Assembly (NCBI RefSeq): GCF_000657795.2 | Contig: NZ_JHEP02000011.1 | Location: 62,001 to 126,000, forward strand | Length of the DNA: 64,000 bases | Direction of reading: 5' to 3' | Source of the DNA: Bordetella pseudohinzii | GTDB lineage: Bacteria; Pseudomonadota; Gammaproteobacteria; Burkholderiales; Burkholderiaceae_B | Part shown: one piece after another, positions 52,054 to 59,319 of the stretch | How the letters are laid out: every line of letters begins with the position of its first letter | How positions within the stretch are numbered: position 1 is the first letter of the stretch | The notes under the pieces: generated by a model | Told to the model about the DNA's origin: nothing | Seen by the model: the letters and a program-made list of their open reading frames with translations, nothing else | Database searches by the model: none | Translations under genes and position numbers: made by a program

Positions 52054-52872
52054 ATGGATGTCGTATCGGGCCAGATCGATGCCTTGCGGGCTTTCATCGA
52101 CTGCCATCGGCGGCTCTTCGTGCTGACCGGCGCGGGCTGCAGCACGCCTTCCGGCATTCCGGACTATCGCGACGGCGAGGGCCAATGGAAGCGCAAGCCG
52201 CCCATTGATTTCCAGACCTTCATGGGCGCCGAGCTGGCCCGCGCGCGCTACTGGGCGCGCGGCATGATAGGCTGGCGCCGCTTCGGCCAGCTGCGGCCCA
52301 ACGCGGCGCATCTGGCGCTGGCGCGGCTGGAGAACGAAGGCCGCATCGAACTGCTGGTCACGCAGAATGTGGACGGCCTGCATGAGGCGGCCGGCAGCCG
52401 CGCGGTCATCGACCTGCATGGCCGCCTGGATGAAGTGGTGTGCACGCGCTGCGACTGGCGCGGGCCGCGCAAGGCCTGGCAGGACCAGCTCGAAGCCATG
52501 AATCCCGCCTGGGTCTTCCTGGATGCCGATGACGCGCCCGACGGCGATGCCGACCTGGAGGGCGTGGACTTCAGCCTGTTCGCGGTGCCTGCCTGTCCGC
52601 GCTGCGGCGGCATCGTCAAGCCCGACGTGGTGTTCTTCGGCGAACTGGTGCCCAGCGCGCGCACCGAACGCGCCTATGCGGGCCTGGCGCGCGCCGACGC
52701 GGTGCTGGTCGTGGGCTCATCCCTGATGGTGCACTCGGGCTTTCGTTATGTGCAGGCCGCCGCCCGCGAGGGCAAGCCCGTGGCCGCCATCAATCTGGGC
52801 CGCACCCGGGCCGACGACCTGCTGGTGCTCAAGATCAGCCAGCCCTGCGACCAGGTGCTGGCCGCGCTCTAG
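52054..52872 (+). CDS. Sir2-family NAD-dependent protein deacylase
   Basis: A 272-residue sirtuin. NAD-binding Rossmann core with TGAGCSTPSGIPDYRD (about 25-40) and LLVTQNVDGLHEAAG; the catalytic His is in DLHGRLDEVVC. Zinc ligands are the pairs CTRC and CPRC. Sirtuins remove acetyl or other acyl groups from lysines, often controlling acyl-CoA synthetases. Start at 52054 has AGGAG eight bases upstream and is preferred over in-frame starts at 52033 (TTG) and 52036 (ATG). Its stop is one base from the convergent inositol-phosphatase-like gene. Confidence 0.9.
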   Translation: MDVVSGQIDALRAFIDCHRRLFVLTGAGCSTPSGIPDYRDGEGQWKRKPPIDFQTFMGAELARARYWARGMIGWRRFGQLRPNAAHLALARLENEGRIELLVTQNVDGLHEAAGSRAVIDLHGRLDEVVCTRCDWRGPRKAWQDQLEAMNPAWVFLDADDAPDGDADLEGVDFSLFAVPACPRCGGIVKPDVVFFGELVPSARTERAYAGLARADAVLVVGSSLMVHSGFRYVQAAAREGKPVAAINLGRTRADDLLVLKISQPCDQVLAAL

Positions 52873-52873
52873 C

Positions 52874-53743
52874 TCAGGCCGCCGCGCCCGGATGGTCCAG
52901 CAGGGGCTCGTCGCTGCCGAACAGCAGGCGATGCGCGGCATGCCAGCTGCCCGCGTCCGGCGCATAGAGCAGGCCGCCGCTGCGGTGGGTGGGTTTGTAG
53001 GGGCTGCCGTCGAAATGGGCCGAATAACCGCCCGCCTCGCGATGCAGCAGCCAGCCGGCTGCATGGTCCCAGGGCATGAGCTTGTTGTAGAACAGCAGGT
53101 GCACATGGCCCGCGGCGGCCATGCGGTATTCGTGCGCGGCGCAGCGCAGATAGGCCATGCTGGCCAGTTGCGCCAGATTGCCATTGACCTTGTGGCGCAG
53201 CGGTTCGGGCAGCGAGCCGGTGGCGATGAAGCCGTCCATGTCCTCGGGCGGCACGGGCTGGGCGACCCGCATGACTTCCTGGCTGCCGTTTTCGTGCTCG
53301 AACCAGGCGCCTTCGCCGCGCAAGGCCATGGCGGCGTCGCGGTTGATCGGGTCATAGATGATGCCGGCCATCACGTCGCCCTTGTGGCAGGCCGCGACCA
53401 TCATGCCGAACAGCGGCAGGCCGGCGACATAGTTGCGCGTGCCGTCGATGGGGTCGATGAGAAAGGCCAGGTCGGCGTCGACCAGCATGTTCAGCAGCGC
53501 GGGGTTGCGCGTGGTGGCTTCTTCGCCGATGAGCACCGCGCCGGGGAAGAGCTTGGCCAGGCGCGCGCTGATCATCCGTTCCGCGCCCTCGTCGGCGTCG
53601 GTGACGAGATCCCGCGGCGAACTCTTGCCGCGCACGGCCTGCAGGGGCAGGTTGCGAAAGCGCGGCAGGATCTCCACTTGGGCGGCCTCGGCCAGGATGG
53701 CCATGATGCGACGCAGGTCGTCGCGGGTCAGCGTGCGGCTCAT
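52874..53743 (-). CDS. Inositol-monophosphatase family protein
   Basis: A 289-residue member of the inositol monophosphatase superfamily. Metal-binding motifs GEEATTR and DPIDGTRNYVAGLP (about 95-108) and the C-terminal MPWDHAAGWLLHREAGG are present. Compared with SuhB at 5988 it is longer and less typical, close to the group of Burkholderiales proteins annotated as histidinol-phosphatase-like or sugar-phosphatase paralogues. Substrate (inositol, sugar or PAP-type phosphate) is not determined by sequence. It is convergent with the Sir2 gene. Confidence 0.8.
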   Translation of the reverse strand: MSRTLTRDDLRRIMAILAEAAQVEILPRFRNLPLQAVRGKSSPRDLVTDADEGAERMISARLAKLFPGAVLIGEEATTRNPALLNMLVDADLAFLIDPIDGTRNYVAGLPLFGMMVAACHKGDVMAGIIYDPINRDAAMALRGEGAWFEHENGSQEVMRVAQPVPPEDMDGFIATGSLPEPLRHKVNGNLAQLASMAYLRCAAHEYRMAAAGHVHLLFYNKLMPWDHAAGWLLHREAGGYSAHFDGSPYKPTHRSGGLLYAPDAGSWHAAHRLLFGSDEPLLDHPGAAA

Positions 53744-53862
53744 AACGTTAGGGACGGCTCCATGAGGCCCAACAATCTAGCATGTCTGCCGCGCGCCGGG
53801 ACGAAAAACAGCCGGATGCTCCATCCTCCGGACGCTGCCCGCCGGCGAGCGGCGGCCGGACG

Positions 53863-53892
53863 AAAAAAAACCGGCGCCCCGCGGGGCGCCGG
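53863..53892 (-). terminator. Rho-independent terminator after gabD
   Basis: On the minus strand: CCGGCGCCCC and its complement flanking a GC centre (a perfect palindrome), then eight T. It starts 21 bases after the gabD stop. Confidence 0.88.
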
Positions 53893-53913
53893 CCATGTCG
53901 GCGGGCAGGGCGA

Positions 53914-55377
53914 TCAGGCGCCCAGGTCCACGCAGAGATACTTCAGTTCGAGATAGTCTTCGATGCCGTACTTGGAGCCTTCGCGGCCCAGGCCGGATTG
54001 CTTGACGCCGCCGAAGGGACCGACTTCGTTGGAGATCAGGCCGGTGTTGATGCCGACGATGCCGTATTCCAGCGCCTCGGAGACGCGCCAGATGCGGGCG
54101 TAGTCGCGCGTGAAGAAATAGGCGGCCAGGCCGAAGATGGTGTCATTGGCATGCGTGATGACTTCCGCTTCGGTCTCGAACTTGAACAGCGGCGCCACCG
54201 GGCCGAAGGTCTCTTCCGAGGCGAAGAGCATGGATTGCGTCACGTCGCGCACCACGGTCGGCTCGAAGAAGTTGCCGCCCAGGGCATGCGTCTTGCCGCC
54301 GGCCACGACCTTGGCGCCCTTGCCCACGGCGTCCTCGATGTGTTCCTTGACCTTGGCCACGGCCGCATCGTCGATCAGCGGACCCTGGGTCACGCCTTGC
54401 TCGAAACCGTCGCCGACCTTCATGGCCTGGACCTTGGCGATCAGGCGCTTGGCGACTTCTTCGTAGACGCCGGCCTGGATGTAGATGCGGTTGGCGCAGA
54501 CGCAGGTCTGGCCGGCATTGCGGTACTTCGAGGCCAGGATGCCGTCGACGGCGCGGTCCAGGTCGGCGTCGTCGAACACGATGAAGGGCGCATTGCCGCC
54601 CAGTTCGAGCGACAGCTTCTTGATGGTGGGGGCGCATTGCTCCATCAGGGTGCGGCCCACTTCGGTCGAGCCCGTGAAACTGAGCTTGCGCACGACATCG
54701 CTTTCGCACAGGGCCGCGCCGATCTCGCGCGAGCTGCCGGTGATCACATGGAACACGCCTGCCGGCACGCCGGCCTCTTCGGCCAGCACGGCCAGGGCCA
54801 GGGCGGTCAGCGGGGTCTGCTGGGCGGGCTTGACCACCATGGGGCAGCCGGCGGCCAGGGCCGGGCCGACCTTGCGGGTGATCATCGCGGCCGGGAAGTT
54901 CCAGGGCGTGATCGCGGCGGTCACGCCGATGGGCTGCTTCAGGACCATGATGCGCTGGCCGGCCTTGGGGCTTTGCAGCACATCGCCGTCCACGCGCTTG
55001 GCTTCCTCGCCGAACCACTCCAGGAAGGAGGCGGCATAGGCGATTTCGCCAGCGGCTTCGGGCAGGGGCTTGCCTTGCTCGGAGGTCATGATGGTCGCCA
55101 GATCCTGCTGGTGCTGCATCATGAGGTTGGCCCACTTCAGCAGGATGGCGCCGCGCTCCTTGCCGGTCTTGGCGGCCCAGGCCGGCAGCGCCTTCTCGGC
55201 GCTGGCGATGGCGGCCTCGGTTTCCTTGCGGCCCAGCTTGGGCACGGAGACGATGGTCTTGCCGGTGGCGGGATTGTCGACGGGAATGCTGGCCCCGGAG
55301 GCGGCCACCCACTTGCCATCGATGAAGCAGGCGTCGCGCAACAGGTCGGGACGGCTCAGGGTCTTGGTCAAGGACAT
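53914..55377 (-). CDS. gabD: NADP-dependent succinate-semialdehyde dehydrogenase
   Basis: A 487-residue aldehyde dehydrogenase that oxidises succinate semialdehyde to succinate, the second step of GABA catabolism. Catalytic Glu is in SLELGGNAPFIVFDDADLD and catalytic Cys in GQTCVCANRIYI; NAD(P) site motif FTGSTEVGR. Length matches E. coli GabD (482). Start at 55377 has GAAGGA upstream. It follows gabT in the same direction, separated by a 70-base gap containing a strong hairpin (55399-55430). GabR at 56855 is the expected activator. Confidence 0.95.
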   Translation of the reverse strand: MSLTKTLSRPDLLRDACFIDGKWVAASGASIPVDNPATGKTIVSVPKLGRKETEAAIASAEKALPAWAAKTGKERGAILLKWANLMMQHQQDLATIMTSEQGKPLPEAAGEIAYAASFLEWFGEEAKRVDGDVLQSPKAGQRIMVLKQPIGVTAAITPWNFPAAMITRKVGPALAAGCPMVVKPAQQTPLTALALAVLAEEAGVPAGVFHVITGSSREIGAALCESDVVRKLSFTGSTEVGRTLMEQCAPTIKKLSLELGGNAPFIVFDDADLDRAVDGILASKYRNAGQTCVCANRIYIQAGVYEEVAKRLIAKVQAMKVGDGFEQGVTQGPLIDDAAVAKVKEHIEDAVGKGAKVVAGGKTHALGGNFFEPTVVRDVTQSMLFASEETFGPVAPLFKFETEAEVITHANDTIFGLAAYFFTRDYARIWRVSEALEYGIVGINTGLISNEVGPFGGVKQSGLGREGSKYGIEDYLELKYLCVDLGA

Positions 55378-55398
55378 GAATATTTCCTTCTGAATGGA

Positions 55399-55430
55399 CA
55401 CGCGCGGGATGGTGTTCCATCCCGCGCGTG
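55399..55430 (-). other. Strong hairpin between gabT and gabD
   Basis: Perfect 14-base arms CACGCGCGGGATGG and its complement with a four-base loop, in the 70-base gab intercistronic gap. There is no T run, so it is not a classical terminator; RNA stabilisation or partial attenuation of gabD is plausible. Confidence 0.75.
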
Positions 55431-55447
55431 GGTCAGGCAGCCAGGGT

Positions 55448-56713
55448 TCAGGCGGTCAGGGATTCGGCCAGGATATCCAGCGCGCGGTCGAACTGGGCAT
55501 CCGGAATGGTCAGCGGATACAGGAAGCGCAGCACGTTGCCGTACACGCCGCAGCTCAGCAGCAGCAGACCCTTCTCGATGGCCTTTTGCTGCACGCGCTT
55601 GACGGCCTCGGCGTCCGGCTTGCCGGTGGCGGGGTCGTTCAGTTCGAGGGCGACCATGGAGCCCAGGCCGCGCACGTCGGCGATGGCCGGCGCTTTGTCG
55701 CGCAGGCTGTTCAGGCGGTCCATCAGGCGCTTGCCCAGGGCCACGGAACGCTCGCACAGCTTTTCTTCGGCGATCACGTCCAGCACGGCCAGCGACGCGG
55801 CCACGGCCAGCGGGTTGCCGGCATAGGTGCCGCCCAGGCCGCCGGCGGCCGGGCCGTCCATGACTTCGGCGCGGCCCACCACGCCGGAGATCGGCATGCC
55901 GCCGCCCAGGCTCTTGGCCATGGTGATGATGTCGGCCTGCACCGAATGGTGTTCCATGGCGAACAGCTTGCCGGTGCGGGCAAAGCCGGTCTGGACTTCA
56001 TCGGCGATCAGCAGGATGCCGTGTTCGTCGCAGATCTTGCGCAGGGCGACCATCAGTTCGGGCGGGGCGACGTTGAAGCCGCCTTCGCCTTGCACCGGTT
56101 CGAGGATGATGGCGGCCACGCGCTTCGGATCGATGTCGACCTTGAACAGCAGGTCCAGCGACTTGAGCGAGTCAGCCACCGAGATGTCTTGCGTGCTGTT
56201 GGGGAAGGGCGCGTGGTAGATATCGGCCGGCATGGCGCCGAAGGCCAGCTTGTAGGGCGCGACCTTGCCGGTCAGCGCCATGCCCAGCTGGGTGCGGCCA
56301 TGGAAGGAGCCCGAGAAGGCGATCACGCCCGAGCGGCCGGTGGCCGCGCGCGCGATCTTCACGGCGTTCTCGACGGCTTCGACGCCGGTCGTGAAGAAGG
56401 CGCTCTTTTTCAGGCCGCTGATCGGGGCCAGGCTGTTGATGCGCTCGGCCAGGGCCACATAGCCCTCGTAAGGCACGATCTGGTAGGCGGTGTGGGTGAA
56501 GTTTTCCAGTTGCGCGGCCACGGCGGCCATGACCTTGGGATGGCGGTGGCCGGTGTTCAGCACGGCGATGCCGCCGGCGAAGTCAATGTATTCCTTGCCT
56601 TCGGCATCCCACAGCGTGGCGTTTTCGGCGCGCACGGCATAGAAGTCGCACATGACACCCACGCCACGCGGAGTGGCCAGGGCGCGACGGGTATTCAGAT
56701 CACGGTTTTTCAT
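55448..56713 (-). CDS. gabT: 4-aminobutyrate aminotransferase
   Basis: A 421-residue PLP-dependent class III aminotransferase that converts GABA and 2-oxoglutarate to succinate semialdehyde and glutamate. Conserved motifs: GGIAVLNTGHRHPKVM, FSGSFHGRTQLGMALTG, DEVQTGFARTG and the PLP Lys in ITMAKSLGGGMPISG. Length fits GabT (426 in E. coli). The start at 56713 has GAGG upstream; the frame stays open 25 codons further right. Divergent from gabR, with which it shares the promoter region at 56714-56854. Confidence 0.95.
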   Translation of the reverse strand: MKNRDLNTRRALATPRGVGVMCDFYAVRAENATLWDAEGKEYIDFAGGIAVLNTGHRHPKVMAAVAAQLENFTHTAYQIVPYEGYVALAERINSLAPISGLKKSAFFTTGVEAVENAVKIARAATGRSGVIAFSGSFHGRTQLGMALTGKVAPYKLAFGAMPADIYHAPFPNSTQDISVADSLKSLDLLFKVDIDPKRVAAIILEPVQGEGGFNVAPPELMVALRKICDEHGILLIADEVQTGFARTGKLFAMEHHSVQADIITMAKSLGGGMPISGVVGRAEVMDGPAAGGLGGTYAGNPLAVAASLAVLDVIAEEKLCERSVALGKRLMDRLNSLRDKAPAIADVRGLGSMVALELNDPATGKPDAEAVKRVQQKAIEKGLLLLSCGVYGNVLRFLYPLTIPDAQFDRALDILAESLTA

Positions 56714-56820
56714 CAGAGCCTCAAATTGGCAATAGGCAGCCGCTGCGCGGCGAAAGACTGGCCTGCCGGTCATGGCCGGCGGCGTCACCTTGATACTTTA
56801 ATGCTAAGATGGCCCCATTC

Positions 56821-56853
56821 GTAGGAACCACTTTTGCAAATCAGGTAGAACCA
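56821..56853. promoter_or_regulatory. Candidate GabR direct repeats
   Basis: GTAGGAACCA (56821-56830) and GGTAGAACCA (56844-56853) share the hexamer GAACCA, 23 bases apart, in the gabT-gabR divergent region. GabR in Bacillus binds two ATACCA-type direct repeats, so these are good operator candidates. The second repeat abuts the gabR TTG start. Confidence 0.55.
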
Positions 56854-56854
56854 A

Positions 56855-58357
56855 TTGAGGTCCATCGTCGGTGACTTGCTGCTGCTGCGCTTGGGTGACG
56901 CTTCCGACGGTCCCATGAATCAGCGTTTGTACCGCGCGATCCGGGAGGCCATCCTGGACGGCACGCTGCCGGGCGATACGCGCCTGCCGGCCACGCGGGA
57001 CCTGGCGGCCGAGCTGGGCATTGCCCGCAATACCGTTGTTCATGTATACGCCCAGTTGCAGGCCGAGGGCTATACCCGCAGCCGGCAGGGCAATGGGACT
57101 TTTGTAACGGCAAGTGTGCCCGATGCCTACCTGGCCACCGGGCGCTCGCGGCGCCACCAGGGCAGCGGGCCTTCCGGCCCCGTGCTGTCCGAGCGCGGCG
57201 CCCATATCGTGGACCGGGTCTCGGCCTCGCCCTACCAATGGGGCGCTTTCATGCCCGGCGTGCCCGATGTCACCGAATTCCCGCACCGCAAGTTCGGGCG
57301 TATTTTCAGCGCCCTGTGGCGCAAGCCGGCGCCCGAGCTGCTGACCTATTCCTATGGCGGCGGGCTGCCGGCCCTGCGCGAAGTGCTGGCCGAGCACCTG
57401 GGCCTGACCCGTTCGGTCGATTGCGACCCCGAGCAGATCATCATCACCGAGGGATCGCACCAGGCCATCGACCTGGCCACCCGCATGCTGGGCGCAAGCG
57501 GCGACATCGCCTGGATCGAGAACCCGGGCTATTGGGGCGCGCGCACGGTGCTCAGGGCCAATGGCGTGCGCATCGAGCCGCAGCCGGTCGACGAGGAGGG
57601 CATGCTGCTGCCCTCCGCGGCCGAGGCCATCAGCACGCCGCCGAAGTTCATTTTCGTAACGCCTTCGCATCAGTACCCGCTGGGCACGGTGATGTCGCTG
57701 GCCCGGCGGCGCCAGCTGCTGGCGCTGGCGCGCCGCTGGGGCAGCTGGATCATCGAGGATGACTACGACAGCGAGTTCCGTTTTTCGGGGCGGCCGATTT
57801 CTTCGCTGCAGGGGCTGGAGCCCGATGCGCCCGTCATCTACCTGGGCACGTTCAGCAAGACGCTTTATCCGGGCCTGCGCGTGGGCTATCTGGTGCTGCC
57901 CAAGCATCTCGCGGCCGCCTTCCAGGCCGGGCATGCCGAGCTCTACCGCGAGGGCCATTTGATGACGCACGCGGCCCTGGCGGCCTTTATTTCCGAGGGC
58001 CATTACGCGGCCCACATCCGCCGCATGCGCATGCTCTATGGCAAGCGCCGCGCCATCCTGGTCAACCTCATCGAGCGGCGCCTGGGCCCGCAATGGCTGC
58101 ACCGGGATTCCAGCGAAGCGGGGCTGCATCTCATCCTCAACCTGCCCGAGGACCTCGACGACAACGCCGTGGTCGATGTCGCGCGGGCCCGCGGCGTGCT
58201 CACCCGCCCGCTTTCGCGCTATTACGCCGGCCCCGAGCCGGCCCGCCACGGCCTCTTGCTGGGTTATGCCTGCGTCCCGGAAAGCCAGATCGCGCGCAAG
58301 TTTGAAATCCTGCTCGACAGCCTGAACGAAGTGGCCCGCCGCGGCGAGCGCGCCTAG
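56855..58357 (+). CDS. gabR: MocR-family regulator GabR
   Basis: A 500-residue fusion of a GntR-type winged helix (about 18-85; LPATRDLAAELGIARNTVVHVY) and a fold-type I aminotransferase-like domain (about 130-490). The PLP Lys is present in LGTFSKTLYPGLRVGYL, so the domain can bind PLP and GABA. In Bacillus GabR activates gabTD and represses itself. The TTG at 56855 gives the full conserved N-terminus, but the operator-like repeat abuts it, so an ATG at 56915 (MNQRLYRAIREAIL) is possible. Its stop overlaps the convergent DUF72 stop. Confidence 0.92.
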   Translation: MRSIVGDLLLLRLGDASDGPMNQRLYRAIREAILDGTLPGDTRLPATRDLAAELGIARNTVVHVYAQLQAEGYTRSRQGNGTFVTASVPDAYLATGRSRRHQGSGPSGPVLSERGAHIVDRVSASPYQWGAFMPGVPDVTEFPHRKFGRIFSALWRKPAPELLTYSYGGGLPALREVLAEHLGLTRSVDCDPEQIIITEGSHQAIDLATRMLGASGDIAWIENPGYWGARTVLRANGVRIEPQPVDEEGMLLPSAAEAISTPPKFIFVTPSHQYPLGTVMSLARRRQLLALARRWGSWIIEDDYDSEFRFSGRPISSLQGLEPDAPVIYLGTFSKTLYPGLRVGYLVLPKHLAAAFQAGHAELYREGHLMTHAALAAFISEGHYAAHIRRMRMLYGKRRAILVNLIERRLGPQWLHRDSSEAGLHLILNLPEDLDDNAVVDVARARGVLTRPLSRYYAGPEPARHGLLLGYACVPESQIARKFEILLDSLNEVARRGERA

Positions 58358-59253
58358 GTCCGCATCGCCACCGCGCGCAGCAGGCCCTGGGCATTGCGCA
58401 CACCCTGGTCCTGGTAGTTGGTGTTCAGGATCACATGCGTCTGCCGCGCCGCAAGCTGCTGGATGCGCTGCGCCAGGTCGGCCAGCTCCGCGTCGTTGTA
58501 CTCATACTGGAAGCGCGACGAGGAGGCCTGGCCGCGGCTGTTCCAGGCCTGGCGGTTGCGTCCGTGTAGGCGCACCAGCGCCAGGTCGTCGCGCGTGGTC
58601 CGCCAGACCGCCGGCACGGTGTTGGCAACCCCCTGCGGCGCATCGACCACGGTATGCACCAGGGCGCGCTCGCGCAGCCGGGCCAGGGTGGCGTGGGCGG
58701 CGGACGCATCGCGCAGCCAGCTCTCGTGGCGGAACTCCACCGAGGCATCGAGCTCTTCGAGATGGCGGGCGCAATCGTCCAGGCGGGCGGCGCCCCGCGC
58801 GTCGTTGCGCACCCAGGGCGGAAACTGGCAGTGCACCAGGCCCAGCTTGCCAGCCGCGCGCAGCGGCTCCAGGGCCAGCAAGAAGCGCCGCCAGAGTTCG
58901 TCGCGCCAGGCGGCCGGCAGCTGGTTGTCGAAACAGGGGCGGGGGTCTTCGGCCTGCCAGCCGAGATCGCGCAGCAGGTCGGCGGGCAAGGCGCGCAAGG
59001 GCGTCTGGTGCCCCGTGAAAAGCCGGAAGGCCTTGATATCGAAGACGAAGCCCTCGGGCGTGCGCTGGGCCCAGGCATGGGTGGCCTCGGGGGCGGGCAG
59101 GCCGTAATAGGGCGAGTCCGCCTCGACCACCGGGAAGCGGGCGGCATAGAAACGCAGGCGGGCGGCCGCATCGCTGGCTTCGGGCGGATAGAAGCGCCCG
59201 CAGGCCAGCAAGGTGGGGTCGGTCCAGGAGGCAGTGCCGATAAGCAGGCTCAT
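58354..59253 (-). CDS. DUF72 domain protein
   Basis: A 299-residue protein of the DUF72 family, a TIM-barrel fold of unknown function. Family motifs: LLIGTASWTDPTLLACGRFYPP (N-terminal), FPVVEADSPYYGLP, KLGLVHCQFPPW and VILNTNYQDQGVRNAQ at the C-terminus. The start at 59253 begins the conserved sequence; the frame is open far to the right without similarity. It is divergent from the helicase gene with only 66 bases between, so the SOS box at 59295 could control both. Its last three bases overlap the gabR stop. Confidence 0.85.
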   Translation of the reverse strand: MSLLIGTASWTDPTLLACGRFYPPEASDAAARLRFYAARFPVVEADSPYYGLPAPEATHAWAQRTPEGFVFDIKAFRLFTGHQTPLRALPADLLRDLGWQAEDPRPCFDNQLPAAWRDELWRRFLLALEPLRAAGKLGLVHCQFPPWVRNDARGAARLDDCARHLEELDASVEFRHESWLRDASAAHATLARLRERALVHTVVDAPQGVANTVPAVWRTTRDDLALVRLHGRNRQAWNSRGQASSSRFQYEYNDAELADLAQRIQQLAARQTHVILNTNYQDQGVRNAQGLLRAVAMRT

Positions 59254-59294
59254 ACAGGGCGCGCGCCAGGCGCGCGGTCGGAACGCGGTATAGT

Positions 59295-59310
59295 CTGTAT
59301 AAATATACAG
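59295..59310. promoter_or_regulatory. LexA/SOS box before the helicase gene
   Basis: CTGTATAAATATACAG: CTGT and ACAG half-sites with an eight-base AT-rich spacer, a near-perfect match to the E. coli-type SOS box and a palindrome except for the central bases. It ends nine bases before the helicase ATG and overlaps a TATAGT/TATAAA -10 region, suited to repression by LexA. The DUF72 gene starts 42 bases away on the other side. Confidence 0.85.
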
Positions 59311-59319
59311 TGTATTGCC

